Shown piece by piece: positions 1 to 9,950 of a stretch of 30,860 nt of DNA (position 1 is its first letter; each line of letters begins with the position of its first letter). The stretch spans positions 1-30,860 of the forward strand of contig JAWQRN010000354.1 in NCBI GenBank assembly GCA_033557685.1. Reading direction: 5' to 3'. Position numbers and translations under genes: made by a program. Origin of the DNA: Sperchopsis tessellata (lineage: Eukaryota; Arthropoda; Insecta; Coleoptera; Hydrophilidae). Below the pieces are notes generated by a model. That model ran no database searches. It saw nothing but the letters and a program-made list of their open reading frames with translations, and was not told where the DNA came from.

Positions 1-72
1 AGAGCCTCTACACGGTTTCCACCCGGAAACAACATTCATACAGATACTAACCGTGGAAGTCTATTACATTTA
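1..72 (-). repeat. Foldback-family end fragment (cut by window start)
   Basis: The first 38 bases match the right end of the complete foldback element at 11229-11891: GAGCCTCTACACGG, then GTTTCCACCCGGAAAC, then AACATTCA. The middle piece can itself fold as a hairpin (GTTTCC with GGAAAC). Similarity to the copy at 25135 continues past the presumed end, about 29 of 33 bases over 39-72, so either the element is longer than its palindromic part or both copies sit in the same older repeat. The rest of this copy lies outside the window. Confidence 0.75.
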
Positions 73-229
73 AAACTGCATATTAAGTTCCGTAGTTGAT
101 ATAACTGTCCTGTCCAAACTAAAATACAGCATATATAAAATATGTCCATAATTATATAACGAAAGGACAGTTTCTGGTATGTTATTTGACTGGAAACCCT
201 CGCATGGTTGCTCTGTTTTGTTTTACATG

Positions 230-1870
230 TGTTTATTTTGAGGTTAAGGTGTATCGTTTTTCTTCTTCATCCCCTGCAATCCATTAATGGATGTTTGCGA
301 TCACACTCTCCATCTCTTTTCCGTATGTATTCCGGTACATTGCTTGATGTTGCGCAGTCACAACATCCTATTCCTAATTTTCCTAATATGGCTCAGATAT
401 ACAGTTTTTTTCCCATTTATTGTGAGTAGCAATTCTCGATCTTTATTCAATCGCCCAAGGAATTCTTCAGTTATTATTCTCAATATCCATAGTATTTAAA
501 GTATTCTGCGGTAAATCCACATTTTGTATAATTATGTTCTATTCATTTTAGTTGCTTTACATGTCCATCTCTAGAACAATATTGACTAAATATAGGCCAA
601 AGTCAATGTTTGCAAGAACATTCCTTAATATCATAAATGCATTACGGCTGTCTTCTATTCTGCATTTTGTTTCTAATTATGATGTATAATCCTCGCAAAA
701 CCAAGTTCCAAGGTAATTAAATTTGTTCACTCTTTCTATAGGTAGATCATTGAATGTTATGTGGACATTTCTATGCATATCTGGTTCATGGTTGATCTCC
801 AGATATTTCGATTTATTGATGTTAATGTTGAGCCCCATTCTCTTACTATGCTCTCCGACTGTGTTGATAAGATGTTGGAGATCGTCTGTATTGTCAGCAA
901 TTAGCGGATGTTATTAATCCACGTCCCATTGCTCTGGATTCCCTTCACAATATCTTCGAGTGCCTCATGGAACGTACTCTTCAAATACAGATTAAATAGG
1001 AGGGGCGAGAGAATATATCCCTGTCAGAATCCCCTACAGTTGTCAATTGTGTCCGTCAATCCTTATTTGGGTTCTAGCGAATACCTTTTTGATCTATATC
1101 CATTTGTCTCAGAATTATCATGAATGTATGGTGTTTTACCCTTTCAAACTCCTTTTCAAAATCTATGAAACATATGGCTTTGTTCTTTGTTTGATTGTAA
1201 CAGTTTTGAATTAAAACCTACGTCACTACTTAGGCATCCCAGACTTCGTCTGAACCCAAACTGTGAATCACAGATGTTTTGTTCACATTTTCGGAATATC
1301 CTTTAAGGGTGTGGCTCGTGAGACTGAGTAGTCTGTGTTTCCCTCATTTTTTTGTGGTGCTCTTTTTCGGTAATGGGATAAAAGTTCATGAAACCACTGT
1401 GTAGGGTACTATTCAGTTTCGTAGATTCTAGACTCTACAGTACCCTGACGCCATCTTCACTAAGAAGTTTGATGAGTTCTGTTAAAATTTCATCTAGACC
1501 GGTCGCTTTGTTGTTTTTTATGCATGTGTGGCTTTTTCTATTTCCTTCCTCACGAATGGAGGTCCGGACAGACGTTCCATCCTTTCATTAATCACTCCTA
1601 CATCCGACAAAAATATTTCTAACATAATTTTCCCAAATTATCTTTCTCTCTTGTGTATCGCACACTATTTCATCACTTCGTTTGATATCAAGATATCTCT
1701 CATAGTAACAATTAAGTGCATATTTAGAAGTCCTAGTTTCGCAGTTAAGCCTATTCTCTTTTTCGTACCAAAATCATATACGTCGGATCGGAAGTTGTAG
1801 TCAAATTCTCCAGTTTTAGTTGATGCAGGACTTAGACTAGGTAACAATGTAAAACATTTATGTGCAAACA
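230..1870 (-). pseudogene. RTE-type non-LTR retrotransposon reverse transcriptase, decayed
   Basis: Read on the minus strand in shifting frames, this stretch has the order of an RTE/Craft-type endonuclease-reverse transcriptase. First comes a linker, INERMERLSGPPFVRKEIEKA-like, around 1520-1600. Next is KATGLDEILTELIKLL around 1460-1500 and a QFGFR-like box near 1250. SPLLFNLYLKSTFHEALED follows at about 960-1010, then INNIR near 900. After the palm comes the C-terminal MWIYRRILKI and LNKDRELLLTIKGRK region at about 400-520. The protein normally copies element RNA at a nicked target. Here it cannot: there are many stops and frameshifts. The catalytic YADD box is missing, because INNIR runs straight into ADNTDDLQH. 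The 5' endonuclease part is not recognisable. A same-type copy lies in the opposite orientation at 21400-22720. Confidence 0.8.
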
Positions 1871-3631
1871 TATTTCACCTTGTATGGCTTTAGCTACTCG
1901 GAGCTCCTCGCAATACTTGTGTTTTAAGTTACCTCTCCCTCTCCCGCGTAAACATTATTATAAAAATCTAATACATTACGTACCTGAGAAAGAGACAAAA
2001 TTGATTCATACCAATATTAGGATTAGGGTTGGGTTAGGTAAATTAAATGAAAGAATTTTCGACACGTTAAAGTTGTGTTCAATCATTTCAGACCAGATAT
2101 AAAAAACAAAGTCGGGGAATGCAGCACTACATCGACATAACCACTACAACCCTAATCACAACCTTAACAAATCGCAAAACCTTTCATGTACTCCTGTGTT
2201 TCAATTGATTGATCCCATCTATCATTTAAATTTAGGTACTGGGTACTAGGTACTTTTTAATTTTTAACCAAAAAGATCGATACAGGTCACTATAATAATA
2301 CAATTTGCGGAAGGACAGCAGCCTGTATTTTTAACAGATAATATTGTTTCGTCCTTTGCTAATAGTTTACAAACTATTTTATAACATATTTTTGGGATAT
2401 TAAATTGGAAATTGGAGTCAATAGAGGAGATTTGTGTTAACCTCAGTTATCTCTTATCATTGACGCACTTGTTTATACTAACTATTTTTCGAATGTATTT
2501 CTATTTTATTGCGAAGGGTTTTTTTGTATCCACTATTTAAATTTGCTGTAGTGGGTATCATGAATTATTCACAAGATAATTTGCATATTTTAACTTGATG
2601 TGGGGTATGTTATCTGAGTATTTAAATGTATTTAATTCGCTTGTATGTTCATCCGTTCAAAATTTTTTCTCGGTATACTAGTGTAAACAGTATTATACAG
2701 TGTATACTCCGAATGTGATAATTTATAGATACCCAAATTTGTAACACATCTTTTGGGTTTATGGTGTTTTTTACATGGTAAAAAATTGAATTTTGGCACA
2801 GAGAAAGAATAAGAAGAAAATATAAAGGGAGAGCGATCTATTCAACGAGGGTATTTATATGCAAAAATGCTACAAAATTTCGTATTGTAACCAGCTGCGA
2901 CCCAGCTATACTTGTGTAAAGAAGTTTCCCTTAAGTAAAAATATAGCTTATTTCCGCAATTATAATACTAGCATTGAAAAATGTATTTATACAGAAAATT
3001 ATCATCTGATAGTGTACAGTTTTATCCTTAAAACTTGCACGGTTAAAAAACAGAAAATGAGTTATTCTATCTCGGCACATTAAAATAATTAATTAGTGAA
3101 GCTCAAGAATAACTGCAGGCAGAACTGGTCATAGTAAACCGTACAAAATATAAAATTTCACTTACTGAAATCGAGTAATTCTTCTATAATGTATTTTTTC
3201 ATTGTTATTCAGTCAATGTTCGTAGGTATAAGCTATTAATACTAAACTATACTCTTATAATTTATGTTGTGTCATTGGTCGTCTATCAGTGAAAGGATAA
3301 ACTAGTTTTGAAAATATTTATATTTCATAACTTATTCATGTTATTATCACACCGTATTTGCTCGCGTATCTGCGGATTAATTTAGTGGAGGATTTAACAT
3401 AGTTCATATTCTAGTATGATCGAGATTGAAGTAGATACGTTTTATCAAAATTTTATGGTGATTTCAATAATTTTATTATAAAATAAACATGAACTGTACA
3501 ATACAATTATTGGAAACGAAGATCATCATGAAATACCTAAGCATCAAACTTTTATATTTGCTTTTTAACTCCATGAGTCTTAGCAATCAATCTTAAGCGA
3601 TTATAAGCGTCTTTACGGATTCGGAATAACA
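1871..3631. other. AT-rich interval, no gene recognised
   Basis: No domain or convincing exon is visible on either strand; the short open frames here lack recognisable motifs. It holds a tiny TTAGG-like patch (2017-2038) and, 120 bases on, a 10-base inverted match to it, CAACCCTAAT (2147-2156). GGTACT-type words repeat loosely at about 2232-2255. The last 100 bases may be 3' UTR of the jockey-type remnant that lies to the right on the minus strand. Confidence 0.5.
2017..2038 (+). repeat. Short TTAGG-like patch
   Basis: The stretch reads TTAGGATTAGG followed by GTTGGGTTAGG, that is, three TTAGG words in 22 bases with interruptions. TTAGG is the ancestral insect telomere repeat. At this size it may be chance or a tiny interstitial remnant. 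Confidence 0.3.
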
Positions 3632-3745
3632 TCCACGAACCTATCACAGATTGAGTAAAGTTGATTTATGCAGTGTGTTCATGGGAGCACTTCCATGAAC
3701 ACATTGCATAAATCAACTTTACTCTATCTGTGATAGGTTCGTGGA
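3632..3745. repeat. Near-perfect 114-bp inverted repeat (hairpin)
   Basis: Left arm 3632-3686 and right arm 3691-3745 pair around the four-base loop GCAC. Position i pairs with 7377 minus i. Over 55 pairs I find one clear mismatch (3652/3725) and two G-T pairs (3673/3704 and 3685/3692). The arms start with TCCACGAACCTATCACAGA and its complement. The hairpin sits directly at the 3' side of the minus-strand jockey-type remnant. It could be a recent inverted duplication of that element's 3' UTR, a small foldback element, or a precursor for small RNAs. The high arm identity argues for a recent origin or for arm-to-arm correction. Confidence 0.9.
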
Positions 3746-4770
3746 GTTAGCTATTCATCACACCACCATTAAAATCTTTTAACAAGATCCAGAGTTTAAA
3801 ATATCTTAAGTCTGCGAAATGCATCGCTTCGCACTATCAGTTCATTCGCAAGAACATTGGGATTCACTTTGAGTCTTTAACGATAGCCAGCGAACTTTTT
3901 CTGATTTCTTCCCTAATGGAAGAAATAGGGATATCATGATGGCGACTCTCTTGAGCATGTACCAAGGTGCGTCAACGATGGGAGGTAACACTTTATTTTG
4001 AAAACGTTGTAGTATATCGATGTTTGAGTTCGCAGCGGTACCCCAGATTTGAATACCGTATTTCCAGATCGGCTTGATTATGGCCTTATAAAGTATAAGC
4101 TTGTTTTCCAGGGACAGTTTTGAATTTCTTCCGATAATCCAGTACATTTGCAAGAACTTTAATCCAAGCTGTTTTCGTTTTGTAAAAATGTGTGTCTAGG
4201 GTCAAGATGCACGCCAAGTTAATTTTGGCTTCTGGTATGTTTTGATTTGCCATTTCTTGAGACAGTCTAGAATTTTATTTAGATAGTTTTGGAGGTTCCT
4301 GGATGCAATTGCTGAATCTGTAGGTGATTATAACATCGCAGTGTCATCGGCAAAGGTGACAACCATTGTAATGCTTGATTTTGGTAAGTCGGATGTGAAC
4401 AGAAGGTAAAGTATAGGTCTGGGATGTTCCCCTGTGGTGCCTCCGATTGAATAGTATGAAGTTGAGTATATTCGTTTTGATGTTTAATTAAGAAGTGCCT
4501 GTTGCTCAGGCAGGATTTCAGTACAAGATAATGATGGCACGGTACAGTTTTCTTCAAACTGTGAAACAAGCCATCATGCTACACTATATCAAAAGCCTGG
4601 CTGATGTCTAGCAAGGAGGCTGAGAAATATTTCTTTCCCTCAAGTTCTCTGTGGAGTTTTTCAAAGACTTTAGGTAATAAAGGGATCAAGCTCATTGGTT
4701 GGTATAATTTAGCATCCACAGGTTGTTTCCCTGCTTTTAGGATCATAACATGTTGCTCAACCTTTTTATA
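3746..4770 (-). pseudogene. Jockey-type non-LTR retrotransposon reverse transcriptase, decayed
   Basis: On the minus strand the segment reads, in broken frames, as the RT half of a jockey-clade ORF2. ENVMILKAGKQP and LIPLLPKVFEKL occur near 4660-4760, then SASLLDISQAFDIV (first catalytic Asp, about 4600). SCLSNRHFLIKHQNEYTQL and QSEAPQG follow (4420-4500), then FADDT with the two catalytic Asp (4340-4354). The thumb region is IGRNSKLSLENKLILYKAI and KPIWKYGIQIWGTAANSN (4000-4140), ending in DAPWY. A further frame carries the tail to about 3750 (HPNVLAN-like, then RSDAFRRL). Stops follow both catalytic boxes and several frame changes are needed, so it is dead. The endonuclease half is missing, as in a 5'-truncated LINE copy. 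Confidence 0.88.
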
Positions 4771-6400
4771 TTAAAACGATAACAATCATAGGTATCATAT
4801 TATTCAATAGAGTAGATATATTTCTTTCGTACCCTTGGAAAAACCTGCAATTAGCATGCTCACGCTCTTATAAAAAAAGTGCGAAATTTAAGTAGTTCTG
4901 GAAAGCAAAATCATAGAATATGCGGAATAAAAACTAAAATCCAAAATCCTTTAACACGGTGGTATGTTTTGCTTCTTTGATCACAGAATCAGTTCCCTCA
5001 AATTGCTTGATCGTTTTTTGATAGCAGGTACAGAAGGTGAGTTATGTACACCGAATTTTGTTCCATATTTTCTGTTTATTTCGGTAATACTTTTAACAAA
5101 TTTGTAATACGTTTGCACAATAAACACGCGTTATTCAATGATGTAACTGTTAATTTTTAATAACTTTCATGTTTCTTCTTATCATCTGTCAAAATCATTT
5201 GACATTCCATAAATAAAAGAAATTAAATGGCAGCAAATTTAAAACTTAACTTCAAATTTTCAGACCGTTTAGATTTACGATGTACGTTTGTTATCTGTCT
5301 TAAAATTAAGTTAGCCGATTTAAATTGAGATTCAACTTATCAAATTTATGTACTAAAATATAAAAAAGTACAGTCTTGATAGTTCGCAGTTATAGATTAT
5401 TTTAAATAGAGCTTTGTTGCTGTTTTTCATAAAAAGAAGTTTTTTGTTTCATTTATTTACTTTAGTTTTTACTTTTATAATTACAGTTGAAAGCAACTAT
5501 GTACAATACTTTATTATTATAAATACTTATTTAAAATTCAAACACTTAACAGTGACAGAAGAAGTGAAGACAAATCTTCTCAAGAATTATATTATCATTT
5601 TAACTACAAGTTATAATTGTCCTAGAGTATAATGGAGAATAACCTTGCCAACAATTCTATTCTAAATGTTCTATATTTTGTTAATTAGTATAGTAATCTG
5701 AATGAGAAAATAGTTTGTTTAGTAAATGAAGAGATGTTTATTTTAGTAGACAAATCGTATTTATATCATACACAACAAGTTTGCAATCACTTTGTGTACA
5801 TTAACATGTCATAATGGAGAGGGTGAGATACGGTGTTCAGGTGATACAATGATTTATTGCTGTAGAATTTAATTTATCACGGCCGACGCCGGTATCCCGT
5901 ACGTGGTTCCAAATTTTAAACTATGTTTAATTAACTAGTATTAATCACTTCCTAGGCACAACTTGAGCAAAACGTCACGTTACATTTACACCAACAGTTT
6001 CGTTTGTAAAACTTGAAATATGCAACAATAATTAGTTTAAAACTATAATCCAAGTAAAACTTGTAATGTTTTGAAGTCATTCGGTCTGAAAATGTTTATG
6101 TTTAATCCATAATTGTATAGCGTTGCACACTAACATCATATTGAATATGTGGTAGATAGATATGTTTTCAAGGATTTTTATTCGCGTTTTTATTAGTTAG
6201 TGAGTATAGTTTAAGTTTGCCGATTGCCTTCAAAAACGATTAATTAAGGTATGTATTCAAGTTTCTTTTAAAGTAATATAACACATGAAAAATTGCAATA
6301 ATACGACACCTTGTGTATAACCTTATATTTATATGCTTTTACTTTTTAATAAACATATCAAAACGTGTATTCTTTCCCAGATATTAATATAAGGGCATTT
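4771..6400. other. AT-rich interval with a small GC-rich island
   Basis: No protein family is recognisable. The open frame at 5414-5632 (72 residues) is rich in Phe, Ile and Leu, as random AT-rich DNA would be, and I do not call it. About 5880-5912 (CACGGCCGACGCC and CCGTACGTGG) is a sharp GC island in very AT-rich surroundings; it could be a scrap of an older coding or repeat sequence, but I cannot identify it. Confidence 0.45.
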
Positions 6401-6414
6401 GATGAATTTTACAG

Positions 6415-6557
6415 CACTGGAAAATGAGGATGAAGGTAGTGTATCAAATGTCAGCATCGACGATCCAACCTATCGCGTCAACCCAGGTTCACGCTGCACC
6501 GCACCCGACCGGCAGTTTTCAGGGACGGCAAGAAGTTCCATTTCAATGAATAGATAA
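6415..6557 (+). CDS. Candidate host terminal coding exon, unidentified
   Basis: After a possible splice acceptor (GAATTTTACAG ending at 6414) the frame stays open to a TAA at 6555-6557. The product begins LENEDEGSVSNVSIDDPTY and ends with GTARSSISMNR. An ATG at 6402 is in the same frame, so a 51-residue stand-alone ORF is also possible; an in-frame TAA at 6390 rules out the stronger-looking acceptor at 6380. Base composition rises to about half GC here, while both flanks are about one-quarter to one-third GC. The peptide is acidic, then Ser- and Arg-rich, like a flexible cytoplasmic C-terminus. AATAAA occurs at 6674-6679. I recognise no family, no transposon motif and no upstream exon, so the call rests on composition, frame and splice signal only. 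Confidence 0.35.
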
Positions 6558-7266
6558 AAGTAAATTTAAAAAAAAGTTAGAGAGATCATCAATACTATAA
6601 AAAAAATATAGAATCTGCAGTTAATCTAGTTCCTCTCCTGCGAATCTGTGAATCCCCTAAAACTCGCTGAGCAAATAAATATGCTATTCCCTGCTCGGGC
6701 CTGTTTCGTACCATGTTATGGGTTTTTAAATCAATAATTGTCACTCTCTTACCATTTTAAATAATAATTATTTTAGTACCAAAGTGCACGAAAATGATAT
6801 GTTTATTGGTAATGACAGTAGTTTTTTTACAATATAATCACGCAAACTATCAATAAATTTGCTTAAACTTAAATCCAATAATCTGAATTTAATACTTAAT
6901 AGGAAGCATTTATCTTATATGGTTTTATTGATCCTGATGAGCCTCACATGTGACAAAGTTCCTCCTTGAAATATTCACTTTTTATATAGAGTGGTCCAAA
7001 GAGCTACACATTTGAAACATTTCTTTCATTTGTAGAAATGTGTAATTAGCAAAAAACAATATTTAACAAAATTTGCATTTAAAAATTGTTTTATGCAAAA
7101 AGAATCAAATATTATATGCAACTTATCAAATACTAGTCGAGTTTTATATACATTTAGTTTTTGTAGTAGAGCACCTACTATTATATTTTATTGTATATTT
7201 TAGTTGTAATATTTTCTATAAAATTATGGATACCATTAATTGTTATAGACTTCCATAATTATTAGC
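6558..7266. other. AT-rich interval, possible 3' UTR then nothing recognised
   Basis: If 6415-6557 is a terminal exon, its 3' UTR and the AATAAA at 6674-6679 would lie here. Nothing else is recognisable; the 61-residue frame at 7073-7258 is low-complexity and hydrophobic. Confidence 0.4.
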
Positions 7267-7357
7267 TGTATGAATTTTTTTCCGGATGGAAACCGTGTAG
7301 AAGCCGATGTTTCGTCCACTATTGCAAGGGACTTTTTCAAGGCGAGTGACTTGGACC
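7267..7357 (+). repeat. Foldback-family left-end fragment
   Basis: The segment starts CTGTATGAAT, continues TCCGGATGGAAACCGTGTAG, and carries TTTCGTCCACTATTGCAAGG and TTTTTCAAGGCGAGTGA. It matches the left arm of the element at 11229-11891 but lacks about 13 bases after the GTAGAGGCTC-type word. Similarity stops at about 7357, so only about 90 bases of one end survive. The CTGTA before TGAAT mirrors the TACAG that follows the right ends at 38, 11891 and 25166, so the true terminus probably includes CTGTA. Confidence 0.75.
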
Positions 7358-8536
7358 GTTTGTCCGCTAAGCATTATTTATATTTTAGAATAATTATAAC
7401 AAGCTTTTATGCAAGTCCATAAATCTGCTGGAAGATACATTTATGGGTAAAAACATATTGCTCTAAACAGTTCTCACCGAAAATTAAGTTTAATGGAAGC
7501 TGTTTTTATTTTCAATTTTACTAATAATTACTAAATCAACTTCTAGCTCTCATTGATTTTTGTATCTGCATATATAATAACAATCATAAAATTATATCTT
7601 ATAGGCATGGTATGTTGGTTATTCTGAGACACCTACAAACAAGTTTTCTATGTATATTGTTAGATAACGTCAGTGCGTTTCCTTATGATCATACATCTCT
7701 TCTATAAGTTTCATTCGATTCTAAATTCATGTACTTCATATTGTATACTTTAATAATGTCTATTTACTTACTAAGCGGAGTTTTCTATAGTAATTAATTA
7801 TTTCTCTTACTGTTATGTGCGAAGTAATTTTCCTCCTTCTAGTCAGGCCGACTATTTATTCCAAATTATTACTACTATTTAGAAATGATGTAGATCCGGC
7901 CTTATTCCGAAAATTAATACGTCCATAACGTAGTAATTTTAGAACAACCTAGGGCGTTAACAATTTCTTGTAAGCACGCAACATCACTCAAATCTAATTG
8001 CGAATTAAAAGCCACCCTAATTAAAGTTGTGTTCTATAGAGGCACTCATTTCACTGTCTCACTTATCAGGCATTATTGTAGAAATACATATTTTATTTTA
8101 TAATTTGAACAAATTTGTCAATTCATAATTTAAAAGCGTTTATAATATTAGCAATAATTAAAAGAGAAATTTATATCAACCTTGAATGATACTGGTTTTG
8201 GTAGGGGTATAATTTTTACTAAACAAGAATTACCAACAGCATCATCATTTATATATCATGATACTAAGGAGAAGATCTTTCTAATACGCGTCAACTATGG
8301 TAGTTTTCTCAGTTTCCCACAATATAGAGTATTTTCGTGTCCACTGAATAAATTTGCAGTAAAAGTATATATACTGTATTCTTGCTTTATATAATGAACA
8401 TAAATTTTCCGTCAAACTGTTCAGTTTCAATTTGGCGGTGTTTGTAGAAAAATTGTGTTTCAGCTCTTCATGTTAGTGTAAACCAAATGGGCGTATAGAT
8501 ATTTCAATACGTAAGTAAGATACTGAGAGAAACTAG

Positions 8537-8537
<1 letters not shown>
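7358..8537. other. AT-rich interval, no gene recognised
   Basis: No domain, repeat of note or RNA gene is visible. The 70-residue frame at 8182-8394 has no recognisable motif. Confidence 0.45.

Positions 8538-8582
<45 letters not shown>
8538..8582. repeat. AT dinucleotide microsatellite
   Basis: About 22 uninterrupted TA units. It also explains the run of alternating Tyr and Ile in the minus-strand frame across it, which is therefore not a gene. Confidence 0.98.
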
Positions 8583-8584
<2 letters not shown>

Positions 8585-8845
8585 TGGTATAACCATTACA
8601 AACAGAAAAATCGATGATAAATGTATAAAGACCATAACACTTGTTCTGAATCCAAGCAACACATACGTAATAAAATGAGGATATATTCCTATGTTCCGTG
8701 GAACACATCACATTACTAGAAAATAATTACCATTCAATTAATTTCAGACAATAATCTCAGATTCTCAGTTAACTCTTTAGTAGTCTCTTAGATTTTTAGC
8801 CTGAAAACGAGATACGCTTTCTTTGGCCTCGGATATTTCGTTTGA

Positions 8846-9950
8846 ATACTAGGGCTGGGTCGAATGCATGTGATTGATTGATCGACCTTTTAAAATGGAT
8901 AGATCGATTTATCGAATATCGATCCGTGGTCGAAGATCGATCATTAATCGAAGAACCAATCTTTGACCAAGAATCGATTTTCTATCTTTGATCAAGGATT
9001 GATCTTCGAACCTAGATAAGGGATTGATCTTCGATATTTGATCAAGGATCTATTTTCAATCAAGGCTAGATCTTTAACCACATATCGATCAACATTCAAG
9101 AATAAATCCTGTAGTATATAAAAAAAATGTTTTACTTTTTACAAACTCGTGAAAAAAGTTTTTTTCTGCGACAATTATAGAATTGATTAAGTTTCAAAAT
9201 TTACACAAACGGCGAAACCTTATCACCGTTGATACTGTTATTAATTTTTTTACATTTCATAAACAACAAAAACCCAACTTTATATATGAGTCTGTTTTAA
9301 ATAGATTTTTACAAAATAATGTTTTCTATTATTTACGTAAAAATTGACACGTAAATAAATTGGAAAATAAAAAAGGACACAGGAAACGAGAGTGTTGGAG
9401 CTGCATATTTCCCTTTTGGAGATTGAGTAAATTCGTGGATATTGGCCAACTTGGGCAAAGGGGAATTTTACCTCAACGTATTCGTCAAGGTATATGGGAT
9501 GGGATTTTCATACAAAACGATTTAATAGTTAAGTTCTATAGAAAGTTTCAAATTATGTACAGTAATATTTGTCAGTTTAATTTTTGAAACTATTTATTTA
9601 AATATCTTAGCAATGATAGCAATCAAGGTAAACAAAAATGGTATATATTTATTAACCAATATATAGACCACTTAAAATAATCTCCAAAGTCTAAGTTCTT
9701 TGACTGAAACTAATAAAAACGAATATTTGAAAATAACAACAGACACATAATAAACTATTTTAAGAGATTTCAGTCATATTGCGATATACGTCATGAAATA
9801 ATTCTTCACGCATATCTCGGTTACCGATCAGCGATCGAAATTCTACTCCTGGATAGACCTTTGTTGGGGAATCTATCTTTGAAGTTATGATCAGTCAATC
9901 ATCTTCGATCTTAAAATGCGACTTTGACGAAGCCCAACTGAATACCCCGA
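8846..9950. mobile_element. Possible non-autonomous DNA transposon with GATC-rich ends
   Basis: The left side begins AGGGCTGGGTCGAATG (8851) and leads into a block full of GATCGAT, TTGATC and TCGA words (8870-9090). The right side (9815-9945) is again rich in CGATC and GATCTT-type words and ends with GACGAAGCCCAACTG, which is loosely the complement of the left end. Between them lies ordinary AT-rich DNA with a 75-residue frame (9360-9587) that I cannot assign. Imperfect terminal complementarity plus subterminal repeats is the plan of hAT-type non-autonomous elements, but the ends match weakly and I see no clear 8-bp target duplication. It could equally be two unrelated GATC-rich patches. Confidence 0.35.
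8946..9063 (+). repeat. Degenerate 25-bp tandem repeat
   Basis: Units are in register at 8946-8970, 8971-8995, 8996-9020 and 9021-9045, with a shortened unit at 9046-9063. The common form is GGATTGATCTTCGA followed by TATTTGATCAA; 8996-9020 and 9021-9045 are the most alike. The words GATC and TTTGATCAA recur in each unit, and the neighbouring bases on both sides carry the same words less regularly. Confidence 0.75.

Noticed and set aside
2845..2860. ACGAGGGTATTTAT, similar to a mariner end
   Set aside because: No matching inverted end or transposase wording lies within mariner distance on either side.
5414..5632. 72-residue frame rich in Phe, Ile and Leu
   Set aside because: Composition is that expected of random AT-rich DNA, with no motif or signal to support it.
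8460..8711. 83-residue minus-strand frame with a long Tyr-Ile run
   Set aside because: The run is only the translation of the AT microsatellite at 8538-8582; the rest has no recognisable motif.
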